A DNA stretch of 64,000 nucleotides from Pyrrhosoma nymphula (taxonomy: Eukaryota; Arthropoda; Insecta; Odonata; Coenagrionidae): contig OY754333.1 in assembly GCA_963573305.1 (NCBI GenBank), positions 16,179,013 through 16,243,012 on the forward strand. Reading direction: 5' to 3'. Of this stretch, positions 12,110 through 24,964 are shown one piece after another; the stretch's first letter is position 1, and each line of letters starts with the position of its first letter. The notes under the pieces were generated by a model that saw only the letters and a program-made list of their open reading frames with translations, did no database searches and had not been told where the DNA came from. The position numbers were made by a program, and so were the translations under genes.

Positions 12110-14100
12110 GGGCTGAAGAATATATTGATCCAATCTAGAGAACAAACTGTAAGAGAACTTCAGGAACAAATGGTACAAGGTGATGACCCAATGAACAATA
12201 CCTCAAAGAATATTATTCCGGAGCAAATAGAACAAGTTGATGACTCAATACCTGGTACCTTAAATAGTTTAATTCCTAAAAATGAAGAAACTTTTCTGAC
12301 ATCAGCAAGACCAAGCCGGGTAGCAAAAGCCACATAAAATTAGGTTATTTGAAATGATGGTTAAACAAAATGATTTTTACTCTCAAGAGAGAAATGATCA
12401 GAAAAGAATGAGGCTAGAATACGAGTCTTCCAATGATCATCTAGAGCATTTAGAAATAATACGTGATCTTGCTCGAATCCAGATAAGTGACGAATCAAAC
12501 GAACAAAGGGAACTACGTTTGTAAAAGATATGGCAACGACCAAATAACCAAAGAATAGAATAATCAGACTCACAAAATATTAGTGACTTCAAGACATGCG
12601 TGAACAAGCGGCTCAGAGGCATACAGATGAGTTTTCAAGACGACAACAAGTATTTGCTAAACTGAATAAGTTACTACAAGGCAGCTACAACGGCTGATAT
12701 TTCTTACCATAGTTTGCAACCTTTTAGTGTTGCTTGTATTAATTATGGAGCATTGCATTTTCCCGAAGAACGTGTTTCAAATGGAATTCATTGAGATTCG
12801 CTTGGGGACTGCTGCTTGCGTGGTAGGAAAGATCTACCACATCCAGAATTTCCGAACGAGTTAGCGCGATCGTTTCTTCGACGTCATCAATTTATTTATT
12901 TATTTTATGAAAGGATTCAAAATTTTAATTTATGTTTTGCAATGGCTTCATTCACCGTAGATGACGATCGAACAGTCAATGGTCGAGGAGTTTATAGTTA
13001 CAATGCTAGCGGTCAAGGTTATCACAAACTTAGTGTAGCAGCTCACCCTACTCAAAATGATGATGGAAAATTTGAACGGCCTCAATATATACAGATATAC
13101 ATTTGGATAATAAGGATGCTCTTAGTGCACGCATAAACAATGCCATTAATTATGGTATCAGCGAGAATCTTATTAGTCTCTTGGAACATATTATGAGATT
13201 TGAAAATCCGTTTGCTCTTGGATTCATGATAATGCGGGAAGTAGAAGAAGAAGCTAATTGACGCGCTGCTGCAGAAGGTGTAGAGTTGCCTTATGTTAAG
13301 CTGCTTTCTGCATTACCTGATGCCGTTGATCACAGAAGGTTTAAAGGTATCTCCCTTCAGAATAAATTTTGTGCCATGGTTACCCTCAAGGCTGACCAAA
13401 GCTCTCAAGTTAAAGAGTTAATTATTTGTAACCGTGGGAAATCTTAGTTACCATGAACAATATTGACAGTCGTGTTGGGTCCTTTACTTATCCACTATTT
13501 TACCCAAATTTTGCAATTTTGGATTCTCTGTATTAATATTCCTTTATGAACACCTTATACCAGTCATCAACATTTTTCTAGATTCGACCTAGCTCAGTAC
13601 CGATTAGCGTTTAGACCTCAACTTGCCAAATATATGCTCCTTCAGACATCAGCCTAAGAAATCCTGATCTCCGCCTTTTGAAGTTAAATGCTTTACATTT
13701 CGGTGGTCGGCTTTTTCAACAATATCCAGTTGATACTTATATAAAAGTGGAACATGACCGTATCTAATGGATTAAAGCAAATAAAATAAAATACCTGCAG
13801 AAAACTGTACAAGAGCGATTAAATTTTTTAGTGAATTGGCTGAAAAAAATAATTTTGTTGTTGGTGAAAGGATTATTTTGCCTTCTTCGCTTCCTGGATC
13901 TACACGTTTTTACAATGAACATTTTGAAGAAGCTATGGCCTTTGTCCGTCTACTTGGATTATCAGACTTCTTTCTCACAATGACATGCAATGGCCTGAAT
14001 TTGCAGACGCAGCTAGTACAACTTTTGAAGATGGATCAACATTGCAACAATTTGCCCAAGAGCGTCCAGACTCAATAACTTCGACACGCGAGAAACGTTG
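12110..14100 (+). mobile_element. Degenerate Helitron, N-terminal part of RepHel polyprotein
   Basis: Across several frames this reads as the amino-terminal third of a Helitron Rep/helicase protein. In order, it shows a zinc-cluster-like CCLRGRKDLP near 12810; an ASFTVDDDRTVNGRGVYSY stretch near 12945; DNKDALSARINNAINYG near 13108; LLEHIMRFENPFALGF with MREVEEEAN near 13180-13260; GGRLFQQYPVDTYIKVEHDR near 13700; and LPSSLPGSTRFYNEHFEEA to FFLTMTCN (13877-13990), the hallmark of the Helitron-like N domain. Long stretches stay open, but there are frameshifts (for example near 13095) and stops such as TGA at 13259, plausibly a decayed CGA. The HUH/Tyr nuclease core beyond the TCN motif and the helicase are absent. 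The piece ends about 14100. Termini (5' TC, 3' CTRR hairpin) were not found. Confidence 0.85.
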
Positions 14101-14109
14101 AATGGAAAG

Positions 14110-17100
14110 AAATATTGAATTAGTTTTAATCTAATAATAAAAATTATCTGTCAATGAATATTGGAAATAATGAAAACAATGTAAATATTGAATGTATTAA
14201 TGATTTCAGAATTTCGTTATAATATCATTTTTTTGTTAGTGGTGTTTTTGAGTTTGCTTTATACTACCTTATTGCATCATCACTACTATATTAAAAAACA
14301 TAAATATCCGTTATGCTTTATAAAATTTGTTTTATTAAAACCTTTAATCGCACTATCTGAATGCCCACTATACTTAAAATAGACAATAAGTAGCAGAATA
14401 GGAGCATACAACTTCTTAGTACACCAAATAAACATCAAGCAACGCTCGGTAACCAGGTATTACTATAAAAATGCCATCATATGCAGTCCTAATACGGGAT
14501 TCTTGTTGTATTTAAATACTTATAACTCTGGGAATACGTATAAGTTTTACAAAGGCATATGATAGAAGGAAAGGATCAAACAATATAAAGAGAAACACTG
14601 CATCATAACAGGAACTAGTCGATAGTCATGTTATAAAGGTTAATTTGAAATGGAAGTTGAAGGCACAGGAACAGGTTTATGGAGCCAAGGAAGAGGTGGA
14701 GAGAAGTGGTAGAATATTTTAGAAAAATGCAGAGGTGAGAAAATGTGCTGATAAAATTAAGAAAGACAGAGCAGGTAAAATTGTTAAGATCAGGTACAGT
14801 ACAGACAATAGCGGAACTGATAGTTTATTTATTGCGAAGAATGTTTTCATTAGTTGGCAAATGTACAACATGGTATACAGAATAGTCAAAGCTCCCTTAA
14901 TACCGAAATGTTTCTAACAGACCCATACGTCTCTTACGCATTGCGTTTCAAATTTTCCACCATGAAATCGCGGTCTTCGGTAAAATATATATCGCTGTCA
15001 TTTTGTTTGCAGAGCAAACATCGGTAAGGGGTCAACCTCTCTCTTAAATAGCGTACGTTTCCATTCTGTATCATGAATTCCGTGTCGGATCGCCCGGTTA
15101 AGTATAATCATGCAGGTAAAAGATTATCCTTATCTACTGAAAGCACGAAAATTCATTTGCTCTCAGCCTACTCAAAAGATGGCATTTGAGCCATTAAATT
15201 GCTGTCCTTGACTTGGAAATTTGATGGCTTACGCATAAAGACCTTGTTAATTGAGAACTTTTACAATATTATTAAAAGTATAGCCACGTTACATTTTTAA
15301 GCAACACTGGAGATTTAATTGTGTTGTACATGAACTGTCATTTTTTAAACTAATTTTTCGTTCACTTTTAATGGTCTCTTTTCATTCAGAGATGTTTTGG
15401 GAAAAATTATGTCATTAATGATAATTAACAAAACACTATCACAAATTAATTTCTTTCCGGATTTTTTGTGTTCTTTCATACAAAAATTAATGCTTGAATA
15501 TCAAATCTCCACGTACGAAAGATGGTTACTCTGTAATCTGTTAATAACCACAGAATAGTAGTCTTGTTTAAGCAAGATAATTCTAAGTAATGAGCTTTCT
15601 AAAGAAGGGTATTTTTTTGCTGTATCCTTTGTGCAAACAGCCAAGCGTTCTCACATTAGATTATTTATATTTCTCGAGGGATTTAATCGAAGAAAGACCT
15701 TTCCCTAAGCAACATTTCACGGCAAACAAGCACCCTGTATTTCCGTGGTTTAATAAAGAAAAGAGATCCACTTACCAGACGGCATTGTGCACGGTTCTCC
15801 AAGATTATCACGCGAACGCAATCTAAAACCCTTTGGAACACACGACGACTCAATTTTGGACCGCTAAGCCGAGGGCGGGCTCATTATATAATAATTGTCC
15901 CGTGAGCCATTCATCATTTGCGTGATGAAGGCTCTCAAAGAAAGCCCTTGATTCGATAAAACTGAGATACACTACGATGGATGGCTTTTACTTTGATATA
16001 AAAATATCTCGTTTTCTCTATGAAATTTTGGCTTCTTCCAAGACTCTTCAGAGAACTACAGATAACAGAGACTTTACCAATTTTTCACTAAATTCCACAA
16101 GATGTTTCTATTCTTCCTTGAGGATGTATAAAAATCAGTGGGCATAAATGACTTTGAGGCTCTATTTCTCATTAATTAAGAGTGAAGAAAACTAGTGTCC
16201 TACATTTCAAGTTCACGTGTAAGCTTAATAACCTACAAAGAATCACGATAGAGTGGCTCGTGTTAAATTTAGAAAATTATAACAATATATTCATTCCAAA
16301 GAATCTCCCTAAACTTTTCCCCAATGACAAAGCTACCTAATTTTTAATGAGTCAGTTTTACAATTACCTACTTTCAAACAATGGTCTGCCCTCAGTGTAA
16401 AAATGCGTGCACACGGCATTGCCATATAAAATTTAAATCATGGGTACATTCAATATCATGGTACCATGCGACCTCTGTACATACTTGGGGCACCAATTTG
16501 CCATTTTCTAGATTTTCTTTCCCAGAGACTGGAGCTGCTTTCAATGTTGGTGAAATGAGAGCGAGCAGCATGTATGCATGAAGACGGAATGTAACAGGTT
16601 AGATGCATGCACACATAGCAATCATGCCATTCCATCACCAGGCAGGCCCACTTTAAATAAAAACTTCTCATTGTAAATTATATTTAATTTATGCAGTTAA
16701 ACAGGCTCATCAACCAATCTTTACACACTTCTTCTATCTAAGTCTCAGTCAATCATAATATACAAATGTTAAAAATTTAAAGAGAAAATTATTGCAGGAG
16801 GATGACGTCGAAGGGATTAAATGCGTGTTGTCCCCAATGGATGACTAAGCCTTGCATTAAGGAATGGATAATCGATGGCGCCTTGATGCAAGGAAGCAAA
16901 GCCTCTTTTTGTGATAATTGAGCCTCCAAGCGTGGATATCGCACGATATACTCTCAGTCATGTTGCATATAATTTTTATAATTTTTTAATCATTGTATGT
17001 TTACGCTAGGTGTTCTGGTGATTCATCACGATACCGTGAAAATATTCAGTTTATTTCTTCGAGTCCTTTATGCATAGCTGATACACTCAAATTGGACGAT

Positions 17101-17900
17101 TGAGAATTTTTGCAACGCACATTTACCCGGTGATCTGGTGCTACATGGATACATGTTTTATCTTATTTAATGCATGCTAGCTTCACTGTTCTGGCCTGCC
17201 TCGGAGTGCTTTGCATGAGTTGAATGTCTATTGACTATTTTTATACAGCTAGAGAGAGGCTTAAAAAGTGCATGGCATTTGGTGAACATAAATTCGTCAA
17301 AACACCACTCCCTTAAACCTGCTGTCTTATAACTTTTTAGGCTCAGGTAACCTGAGTCTGAAACTATTTTATGAGAACATTCCCCGTAAAAAAAAATATT
17401 TACCCACATATTCACAAAAATTTTAGTGCACCATATGAAAAAAATATTTATACTATCAATATTCAGTAATTATGCATAAATAAATAATTACAAAATAAAT
17501 TATACGTTTACAAAAGTAAGAGCAGTGACTAATATAAAGTACTCTAGATAACAAGTCATGGAACCATAGGGAAGCTTGCGTGAAACCCCAAAGTTCAGTG
17601 GAGCTCAGTTTGAATATCGCTGTCTAAATCCTCAAAGAAATCAAAAATAAAAGAAAACGCATTGATGGTTCATTTCATCAAGAATCAAAGGATCTAGGTT
17701 CTAAGATAACTCCAGACGGAAAAATTTACCATGAACAATTTCTTACACCCAAGCTATCTTCATCGGGATATTGCATAAAACTGTTGCAGATCGCCTCACA
17801 GTAGTAGTTTAACGTATGCTTATGTGTTCATTCTCGGTGAAACTGCATTAGCTACAAATATAATTTGTCACATTTTAACTGCCGAACTTTCAATGTAAAA
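14110..17900. other. AT-rich DNA, nothing recognised
   Basis: Only short frames without motifs are present (78 codons at 15590-15826, 82 at 17167-17415). The first 300 bp may be the non-coding tail of the Helitron remnant. I see no tRNA, splice-flanked exon or transposon end. Confidence 0.4.
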
Positions 17901-17922
17901 ATTACCCGGGAAATACAAAATT

Positions 17923-17940
17923 GTCACACAATTGTGTGAC
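17923..17940. repeat. Perfect 18-bp palindrome
   Basis: GTCACACAATTGTGTGAC reads the same on both strands. It stands alone, with no neighbouring gene to make it an operator. It may bind a dimeric protein or be chance. Confidence 0.9.
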
Positions 17941-17949
17941 CATCAGCGG

Positions 17950-20640
17950 GTGACTCCGTTTAACTTACCGCGCGGCCAGTTCTGCAGTTTCTTTTAATGT
18001 ATACAAAAATGTGTTCAGTGATCCTACGAAAAGAAAGTCTTCTTGATTTTCATGGGCTAAACTTAGCTATTCGCGCACATTGTGACTTTGGGAATTGTAA
18101 AAGATAAACGCGCATTTCACCGATTCTGCATATAAATGTTTTCTCTTCTATACTTCCATACTGAGCCAACCCAAAGGCTTGTTTGATAAATGAGGCTACT
18201 TTGTCCAAAGGCATGCATAACTCATGCGTGAAGGACGAGTAGTTTCGTTCCCTGTGACTCCCGCAGTTTCTCACAAAGTTCAGCAGTTTAGAGAATCACA
18301 CCCTTTGGGAGTTATAGAGACTGTACACAGATGTAGTTGGAATTGAACTACGGACTCTCCGGTCGCTGTCGGTGTGAAAAGGGAAACTTTTCCAAGATAC
18401 ACTTTTAGCCTGCTAAATACAAGTAAAATCCAGTGTCAATAATTCCCCAACTATGAAAGAGAAAACCAATAAGAAGCCCCAATAATATTTCTTTACGGTT
18501 TTGCCAAAAGAACATTTTTACACCCATTTATCAAATTCTTCAAAAGAACCTAGATATTTTCGTTCAAAACATTCAATTCAGTTGTGCGCTTTTAAGTTAG
18601 GTAAATTAGATAAATTTAGACCATTTTCAATAAGTTCCCAGAATCAGCTATCAGTAGATTATCTAATAGCCAACTACGGATACATCACTTTCTTCAGCAG
18701 GGTTATTAGTAGCGTTAGCTCTTTATTTTTGCCATATTCATCTACTTAAAAGAATGGCAAAGAAAATAACTATGATTTTCAGCAATATGCATAAATTGTG
18801 GCGCCCGTTCATTTATTAACTCTGTCTCGTAAAATGCAATAAGGTACCCTATTCCCAGTATTTGCCTTGAAAATTATGTAAACCAATAGCCTCGACTCCC
18901 ATGCTCTTTTAGCCCTTTATCTATCACTGAACCCCTCCCGAGTTGCGGTTCAACAATTTCAGTTGATGACATACACAAGTAAATGAATCATATATGTATT
19001 GGAAACGACTTCAAAATGGTGGTTATGCGTGGAGTGACTCGAATTATTTTCATGAGGAAAAATGTAATCAAAAGTGTGGCTTCACCTATCTCGAGATATC
19101 TCCCCATTGAATCGAACCTGTAGCTTCTGGAGCCGATTAATCGATAGGTACTCAATCAAGTGATCCATTGGAGCCGTACCCATAGAGGGCATTAGAGAGC
19201 TTTCAGCTGCCCCCGAGTTCAATTCTCCACTCCGTACGAACGTAAATCATAAAAAGGAACTACGAAGAAGTGGCTTAGGCGTTCAACTATGTGCGTACTT
19301 ATATCCTAGCCCTGTAAAGTATGACCACCCACGTCAAAGTCAGTCCTTTCGAGCCAAAATCCTCGTTCCTTCAAGTGGGAGCCGTGTCGCACTTGATACG
19401 GGCAAGACCGCACGTATCTACACTCAAGCCTGTACTCGGCTTTAAGCCTTTCGCCCGCACCCAGCTGACTGCTTGACACACATCCCGGTCGCGCGCAACA
19501 GCTTAGCCTCCTGATGCGGACTGCCAATGAATCCGTCGGGAGGGATGAGTGGAGGGGGGAGGGGACACACGGATATCCGAGAGTGAACCAGTAGCTGTCG
19601 GGCTTGAGCCATTCCAGTACTCAGAGAGGCATCTCTGGCTTTAAATCCAACCATGGAGAGAGAGAGGGGAGTGGGGCCAGAGATGCAAGTTTAAATTTTT
19701 TAACCGACGAGGATTTTCAGAATAAACTCTCGCTAAAATTGAGAAAGAAAAGAAAACTGCCGATCGAAGTAAAAGGCGCTTCGTGAATGCATGCATCTCT
19801 TCGCGTATTTTTTTGTCTTCTATGGTATACACGGTCGACACACTGCGCTGAACAGCAAAGAAAAGTCCATGCTCCTTCCTCGTTTTCTTCCACTCCACTT
19901 CATATTTGCATACCTACATTTTTTGTCTTACTGACTTTTATGCTTTGATTTAAACATGTTCTCGCTATATTCTTCACGTTGAGAGTTTCTGCAACAACAT
20001 TTATCCGTGACTTTCTCGATATATTGTTCGAATTCTCTTTGTATTCCCCTCCTTTGATGCATTTTAAGAACTCCTCGGCCAAATAAATAGTTACTTTCAT
20101 CAAAAAGCTGAATTTCAATCCACGATTTTCTTTTATCTAGAATGCTTGTTCGTATCGGAGGCATTAAAATTGTAGTTTTTAGAACTAAGTGCATGAAACA
20201 GCATCAACATTCCACCAAAACTCGTATCGGACTTGAAAAATGAAAATTGATGAAATAATGAATTAATAAAATTCTAAATGAAAAGAGTGGTTGTGGTTAA
20301 TTGAACTTTAATTTCCGAAGGTTCGGAACTACCAGGAAGTTAATGAAACTGGAGGAGATATCGCATTTATATTTACCATGGACGAAAAAATATATAATGT
20401 GCGAAATAATGACAATCCCTTCTAAAAGTAGACTTACTGAAAACTACTTATTATATTATGAATGTTTATTATGATATAATTTTTTATATTGAACTACAAA
20501 ATATTCCTTATTCTAACGGTGAATTGAAAATTTTATTGCAGTAAATTGGCATTAATTGTCAGCTTTGCGATATTTCGCACAAACAATATATTTACGGATA
20601 AAAAATATTCTAAAATATAAATTGATATCATATTATATGA
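17950..20640. other. Unassigned, with a moderately GC-rich patch at 19300-19660
   Basis: The patch contains CpG clusters (for example GGTCGCGCGC near 19487) and overlapping 60-85-codon frames on both strands, none with a recognisable motif. B-box-like strings near 18335 (reverse strand) and 19219 hint at decayed SINEs but lack clear A boxes. Confidence 0.35.
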
Positions 20641-20660
20641 AGCAAATGTGATTATGAACA

Positions 20661-20757
20661 GCTGCTCTTCCTTGAATTTCGGCCAAAGTAACTTTTATAG
20701 CTCATGTTGTTCCTGCATGAGTAAAGAGCTACTTTGGCGGCTATATTAAGACTGCAA
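20661..20757. repeat. Imperfect hairpin of pre-miRNA size
   Basis: The left arm 20682-20706 begins GCCAAAGTA and ends CTCATG. The right arm 20716-20738 begins CATGAG and ends TACTTTGGC. They pair over about 22 positions with one or two bulges around a 9-nt loop. Looser complementarity extends outward to about 20661 and 20757. The shape and size suit a microRNA precursor or a small MITE; expression is unknown. Confidence 0.55.
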
Positions 20758-20759
20758 CG

Positions 20760-23700
20760 TTAGAAACCTAATATTTGTGTGGCATAATTGCCTTGAGAAC
20801 GTACTCTAAACCCACAATATAACCTAAAATCCATTCATCCTATAATAAACTTAAAAGCATCATTCAATTAATTAACCAAATTATGTATGATGTTCCATCG
20901 ACTGCCGTGAATAACCAGGAGCTTGTACACTAATTCTGCCTGCCTCTTGACCTAAAATCCGTTATAAGAATGGAAAAAAGAACGAAGGAGGTTACACCAG
21001 GAAAATTGATGTTGAAGGCCGTTGGTGAACTGATTTCTGTCGGGCAAGCGGAGAAGAGAGAGATTAAGAGTAGAAAATTTTCCTGGGATAAAATATGGTA
21101 GGGAGTATGCTAAGGTGAAAGATGAAGTAATATAAAGCAAATAGGTTTCCCAGGAAGGTCACAGCGTTCATTGATCGATAAATTTAATATTTTAGATGCA
21201 TTTTACAAATTAATGGAATTCTTTGTACCACTGATGCTGCTGACAGAACGTTGTTCCAGTACATACAACAAGAATAAATAGGATATTGTATCAAATTCAC
21301 GGAAAAATATTTAAGCTAGCAAAGAACTTTGATCGAATACACCAAGTGAATATAAATAATAACTGTCACTGCATATAAACTAGAAAAATACGTAACATTT
21401 AACAGCATAGACTAATTGACACAATGGACCAATACCTATTAGTGCCCTTAACTTCGTCATAAGTATTATCCCTCTCGTTGAAGTTCTATTATTTCATTTT
21501 TTAAACAAGCCCTGAATAGAAGAGGAGAATTGGAAGTTTATAGCTCGTCGATGGGAAGGTCAAAAAGATTTATTTCACTGCAATCTTTTCAAATTGACTT
21601 TAACCGTCAGAAGAAATTATACTGAGCTTAAAAAAGAGTAAAATATTTTCCAGACTAATGTAATAATGATTTATTTTCCATGTAAGATCAGGTACAGTAA
21701 AAACTTACTATATCCAATATATGGCACGTCAATAGATAATCAGGTACAATATAATCCATGTTTAACAAACAGTTATCAATTTCCATCACATATGTCAGCA
21801 TTAACGCATTAGAATTTACAATTTTGAAAAAAATTAATATAATCCATACCGAGTCACATAAAAATTACATAAATGAAAATAAATATGCACGAAAAATACA
21901 CTCTTGAACATTCAGGAGAGTCATCTCTCATGTACCTACTTAGTCACTGAGTAATATAGTTTTTTAAGTAACCGATGTATGGATAGTTTTATCGTATTAA
22001 TCGGTAGAGATATCATAAAGAAAATGTATAGAGTCGCGAATACAGCAATAAAAAATGCGTATATACTTACTTAATTATATGACTTGACATTTTAAACGAA
22101 GGAAGAGATTTTCATTAAATAGAGCCGCAATAGTACAGCCTCTGTTTTGTAACACTCGGTTTAAGTTCAAGATTGAATTCGCAAAAGACAGAGAAAATCT
22201 ATGTACTTCGGCTTTCTCTAATTTCTTTTTAAATTTTGGACGTTGGCCATGAAATGCCAAATTTTCCGAGTGCTGTAATAGAACGACGCAGGATTCCCAT
22301 CGCCAAGTTCCCTCTCAACACTCTCCAAACAGGAAATGACAGAGTGATGTGCCATTGAGAAACAATGGGAAGTAGGCAGGAGGAATTCGTTTATGATTTC
22401 ACAGCCCCGGGGGTCGCAGGAACGCGTCAGCGTAGGATGGGCAATTTATTGGTTGGTTTCCGAGATAATGGAGTCGGATGTCGAAGAGCTTTGCCAGTCA
22501 AAGGAGAGAATAATTGACGAGCCAAAGGGGGAAAATGTTGACGAGGTTCCCTTGGTAGAGATTGATAGCACGCATCCCCTGGCGGTAAATTCATAACAAG
22601 GCAACGAGGAACCTCAGCTAGCTCAGCCAGAGTCGACCCCCGGACTTCCTCGACCGAATACGACTGAATATTAGGGATCTGCCATACAATTAATGAGCCG
22701 CAGCCGTTAAGATGAACGAAGCAAACCGAAACGAAAAACCGTTAAGTTGTTGAAAATAAAATAAGATATTCACTGCTAGTTATGTTTTAAATACGTGTTG
22801 TGATAATGAGCGAAACGTGTAAGATTGGTTCTGGTTCGAGAAGATTCATATTTAAGTGGGCGCTTTGTCATTTTCTACCTTCTTCCGGCGTGAATGCTTT
22901 ACAGCTTGTCCTGCTGTTCTTTTCCTCGACCGTCAAACCTCCCCGGGCAGGCTCAAAAAATACAATTTTCCTCTCCTTGGAAAAATATGCACTAACATAT
23001 CTAAATTTCTTCACTGCAAACAAATATTGTGTAATCCGAAAAAGTGGGTTTATATCTTCGCCAAAAATATTAGAGTTAATCGTAGATTTTATTGTGTGAT
23101 TAGTGTTTTATTGCTTTTTTCTGGTTTTCAGCGAATACGAACATTTCCGCAGGAGACTTCATCTGGGTGAGCAAGAGATTCCAAAGAGCATATGCATTGC
23201 AGCTACTTATGCCGTATTGCTCGGTGACTTAGAAATGAAGATCGAGCATATTTATGAGTTATGAGACCAAACCTCTGAATTTAGCCGTCACACTGAGGAG
23301 ATGGAAATATACAGTTTTTGCAGAAATCTTTAGTATGTTTTCAAAATGGATGAAACGCTTTTATTTCATCAAGAATCATTAATTGGAATTGCAACTTCTC
23401 ACGATTTGCTGAAAATACTCTGCTGACTCGTCAATGGGTCTTCCACCATATTTTCTTAAACAAAGTTAATTCATTCACATCAACTCACATGAATAATTTA
23501 AAATAAAATGATCACGACTATTGATACGTAAAAAAATAGTAATTTAAATTTCTAAAAAGAATTTTTTCATTGGCTCATTTACAATTTCAGGGGAAAAAAA
23601 CTTCAGCAGAACATCAGCCAACAGTATTTCTGTGAGATATTTTACGTAACTGCTAAATTTCTGCTACGCCTCTATCATTTCCTAAGGACACGTTATTTTT

Positions 23701-24550
23701 TTCTTACATTTTTCAGCACAAATTTACAGAGATATACATGATTCACCACTCATTTTTCTTCTACATTCTTCAATCCCCCGGAATTTTTCTTTCTCATTCT
23801 TCTTGGAAAAATATTGAGAAAAATCTGATGTAAATGAATTCAAATTCACCAGAGTTAACAACGGTATGCTAATGTACCCTCAGACACCACGCACATTCTT
23901 TTTCCTTTTTCGAGTGGGCAGGAAAATCATACTTTGAAAATACTTCCTAGTTAGAAGGAAGAGGGTACGTGGCTTTTGTTGCGGACCTAAGGCTTTGAAC
24001 ACATGAAAGTACAACAGTCTGCTTTGTACTGAATTATTTAGAGTTCCGTCGTGATGAGTTCAGCGGTGATGTATATTCCCGACCCGGTAGGCAACGCGAA
24101 CTCGGCGACGAGAGGTGTTTGCCACGAGTTACCCAGAAATTCTGTCGCTAGGGACGACGGAGAGAGAAGACTTTTGAATTGACTCCTGTGGTCCACCCAT
24201 ACTGCCCCTCTTGGTATGAACTCTGTGGAAATTCCAAGCGCGTCTCAAGCCCGGATTCCTGAACCTGTCCCCTCCCCCTACCACACCCATTCCTCCTGGT
24301 ACCCCTCTGAACTCCTTCGGCGCGCCTTTGCACCATCCCTTTCATTACATCTCTCCTAAGTCCCTCAGTCCGTGGTGCAATGGGTAAAAATGCAATATGG
24401 CACGTTACACAAACATTTAGCTATGGGTTCGATAATTATGAGATCCTATGGACATCATTACTAAATTTAATTATTTATTTTCCAAATCCACCTGATAAAG
24501 CTCATGAGGCCTTTTAAATGCAATGATGCAGACTACAACTTTGGCCCTAA
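20760..24550. other. Unassigned AT-rich DNA with two GC-richer patches
   Basis: The patches at about 22280-22680 and 24030-24360 have more CpG. The first contains a 67-codon plus-strand frame (22393-22596) rich in Glu/Asp/Val, with no recognised family. A 99-codon frame (22800-23099) and an overlapping 104-codon frame have no motif. Nothing here can be called. Confidence 0.35.
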
Positions 24551-24561
24551 TGTAGAGAAAG

Positions 24562-24782
24562 TCCCGTTCTTATTAAATTAAATGCGTTCTGGATATTTAT
24601 TACATTAGATTTGTGAAGAAAAACCTTAAGCATATTATTTAATAGCTGAGTAAAACCCGTAGTAATTAAATAATATGCAAACTGGAATAAGAACAACTTA
24701 TATTTGCCGAGAAAAACCCGTAATAATTAAAAAATATGCGCACTGGATATTTATGACATTAGAATTGTCAAGTGAAACCCGT
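24562..24782 (+). repeat. 61-bp minisatellite, about 3.5 copies
   Basis: The string ACCCGT recurs at 24655, 24716 and 24777, exactly 61 bp apart, and a variant TCCCGT lies at 24562, 61 bp before an ACC at 24623. Between the anchors the units share blocks such as TAATTAAA, ATGCGCACTGGATATTTAT and ACATTAGA. A partial unit of 32 bp sits at 24623-24654. The period is seen directly; copy boundaries are approximate. Confidence 0.8.
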
Positions 24783-24794
24783 TATGTTTTTATT

Positions 24795-24960
24795 TTTATA
24801 ATGATGGCCCTTTTACATCGGTCAAATGTTACAATCGAGTAGACAACCATGCATTGAGTGATGAAAAATCCTACCAGGATCGAATCCTATAATCGAGCCC
24901 GCGACCCTTGTGTCAGCAGGCGAGGACTTAATCCCATCGGCAAATAAATAAAAATAATTA
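24795..24960 (-). repeat. tRNA-derived SINE-like unit, reverse strand
   Basis: Reading the minus strand from about 24945, a tRNA-like head contains TTAAGTCCTCGCCTGC, then GGGTCGCGGGCTCGA, which resembles a B box. Downstream comes GCATGGTTGTCTAC. The same order (AAGTCCTTACCTGC, GGTTCGCGGATTGAA, GCATGGTTGTATG) occurs at 39.4-39.6 kb on the same strand, so the two are copies of one family. The 61-bp minisatellite abuts its 3' end. Confidence 0.55.
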
Positions 24961-24964
24961 TGCA

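Noticed and set aside
18310..18390. Reverse-strand B-box-like GTAGTTCAATTCC
   Set aside because: No A box at proper spacing and no acceptor stem; a single box is not enough for a tRNA or SINE.
19190..19240. B-box-like GAGTTCAATTCTCC
   Set aside because: Same reason: an isolated B-box-like string without the rest of a tRNA-like head.
24360..24450. tRNA-like GTGCAATGGG ... GGGTTCGATAAT
   Set aside because: The arms do not pair and the B box is degenerate; it could be a SINE relic, but evidence is below my threshold.
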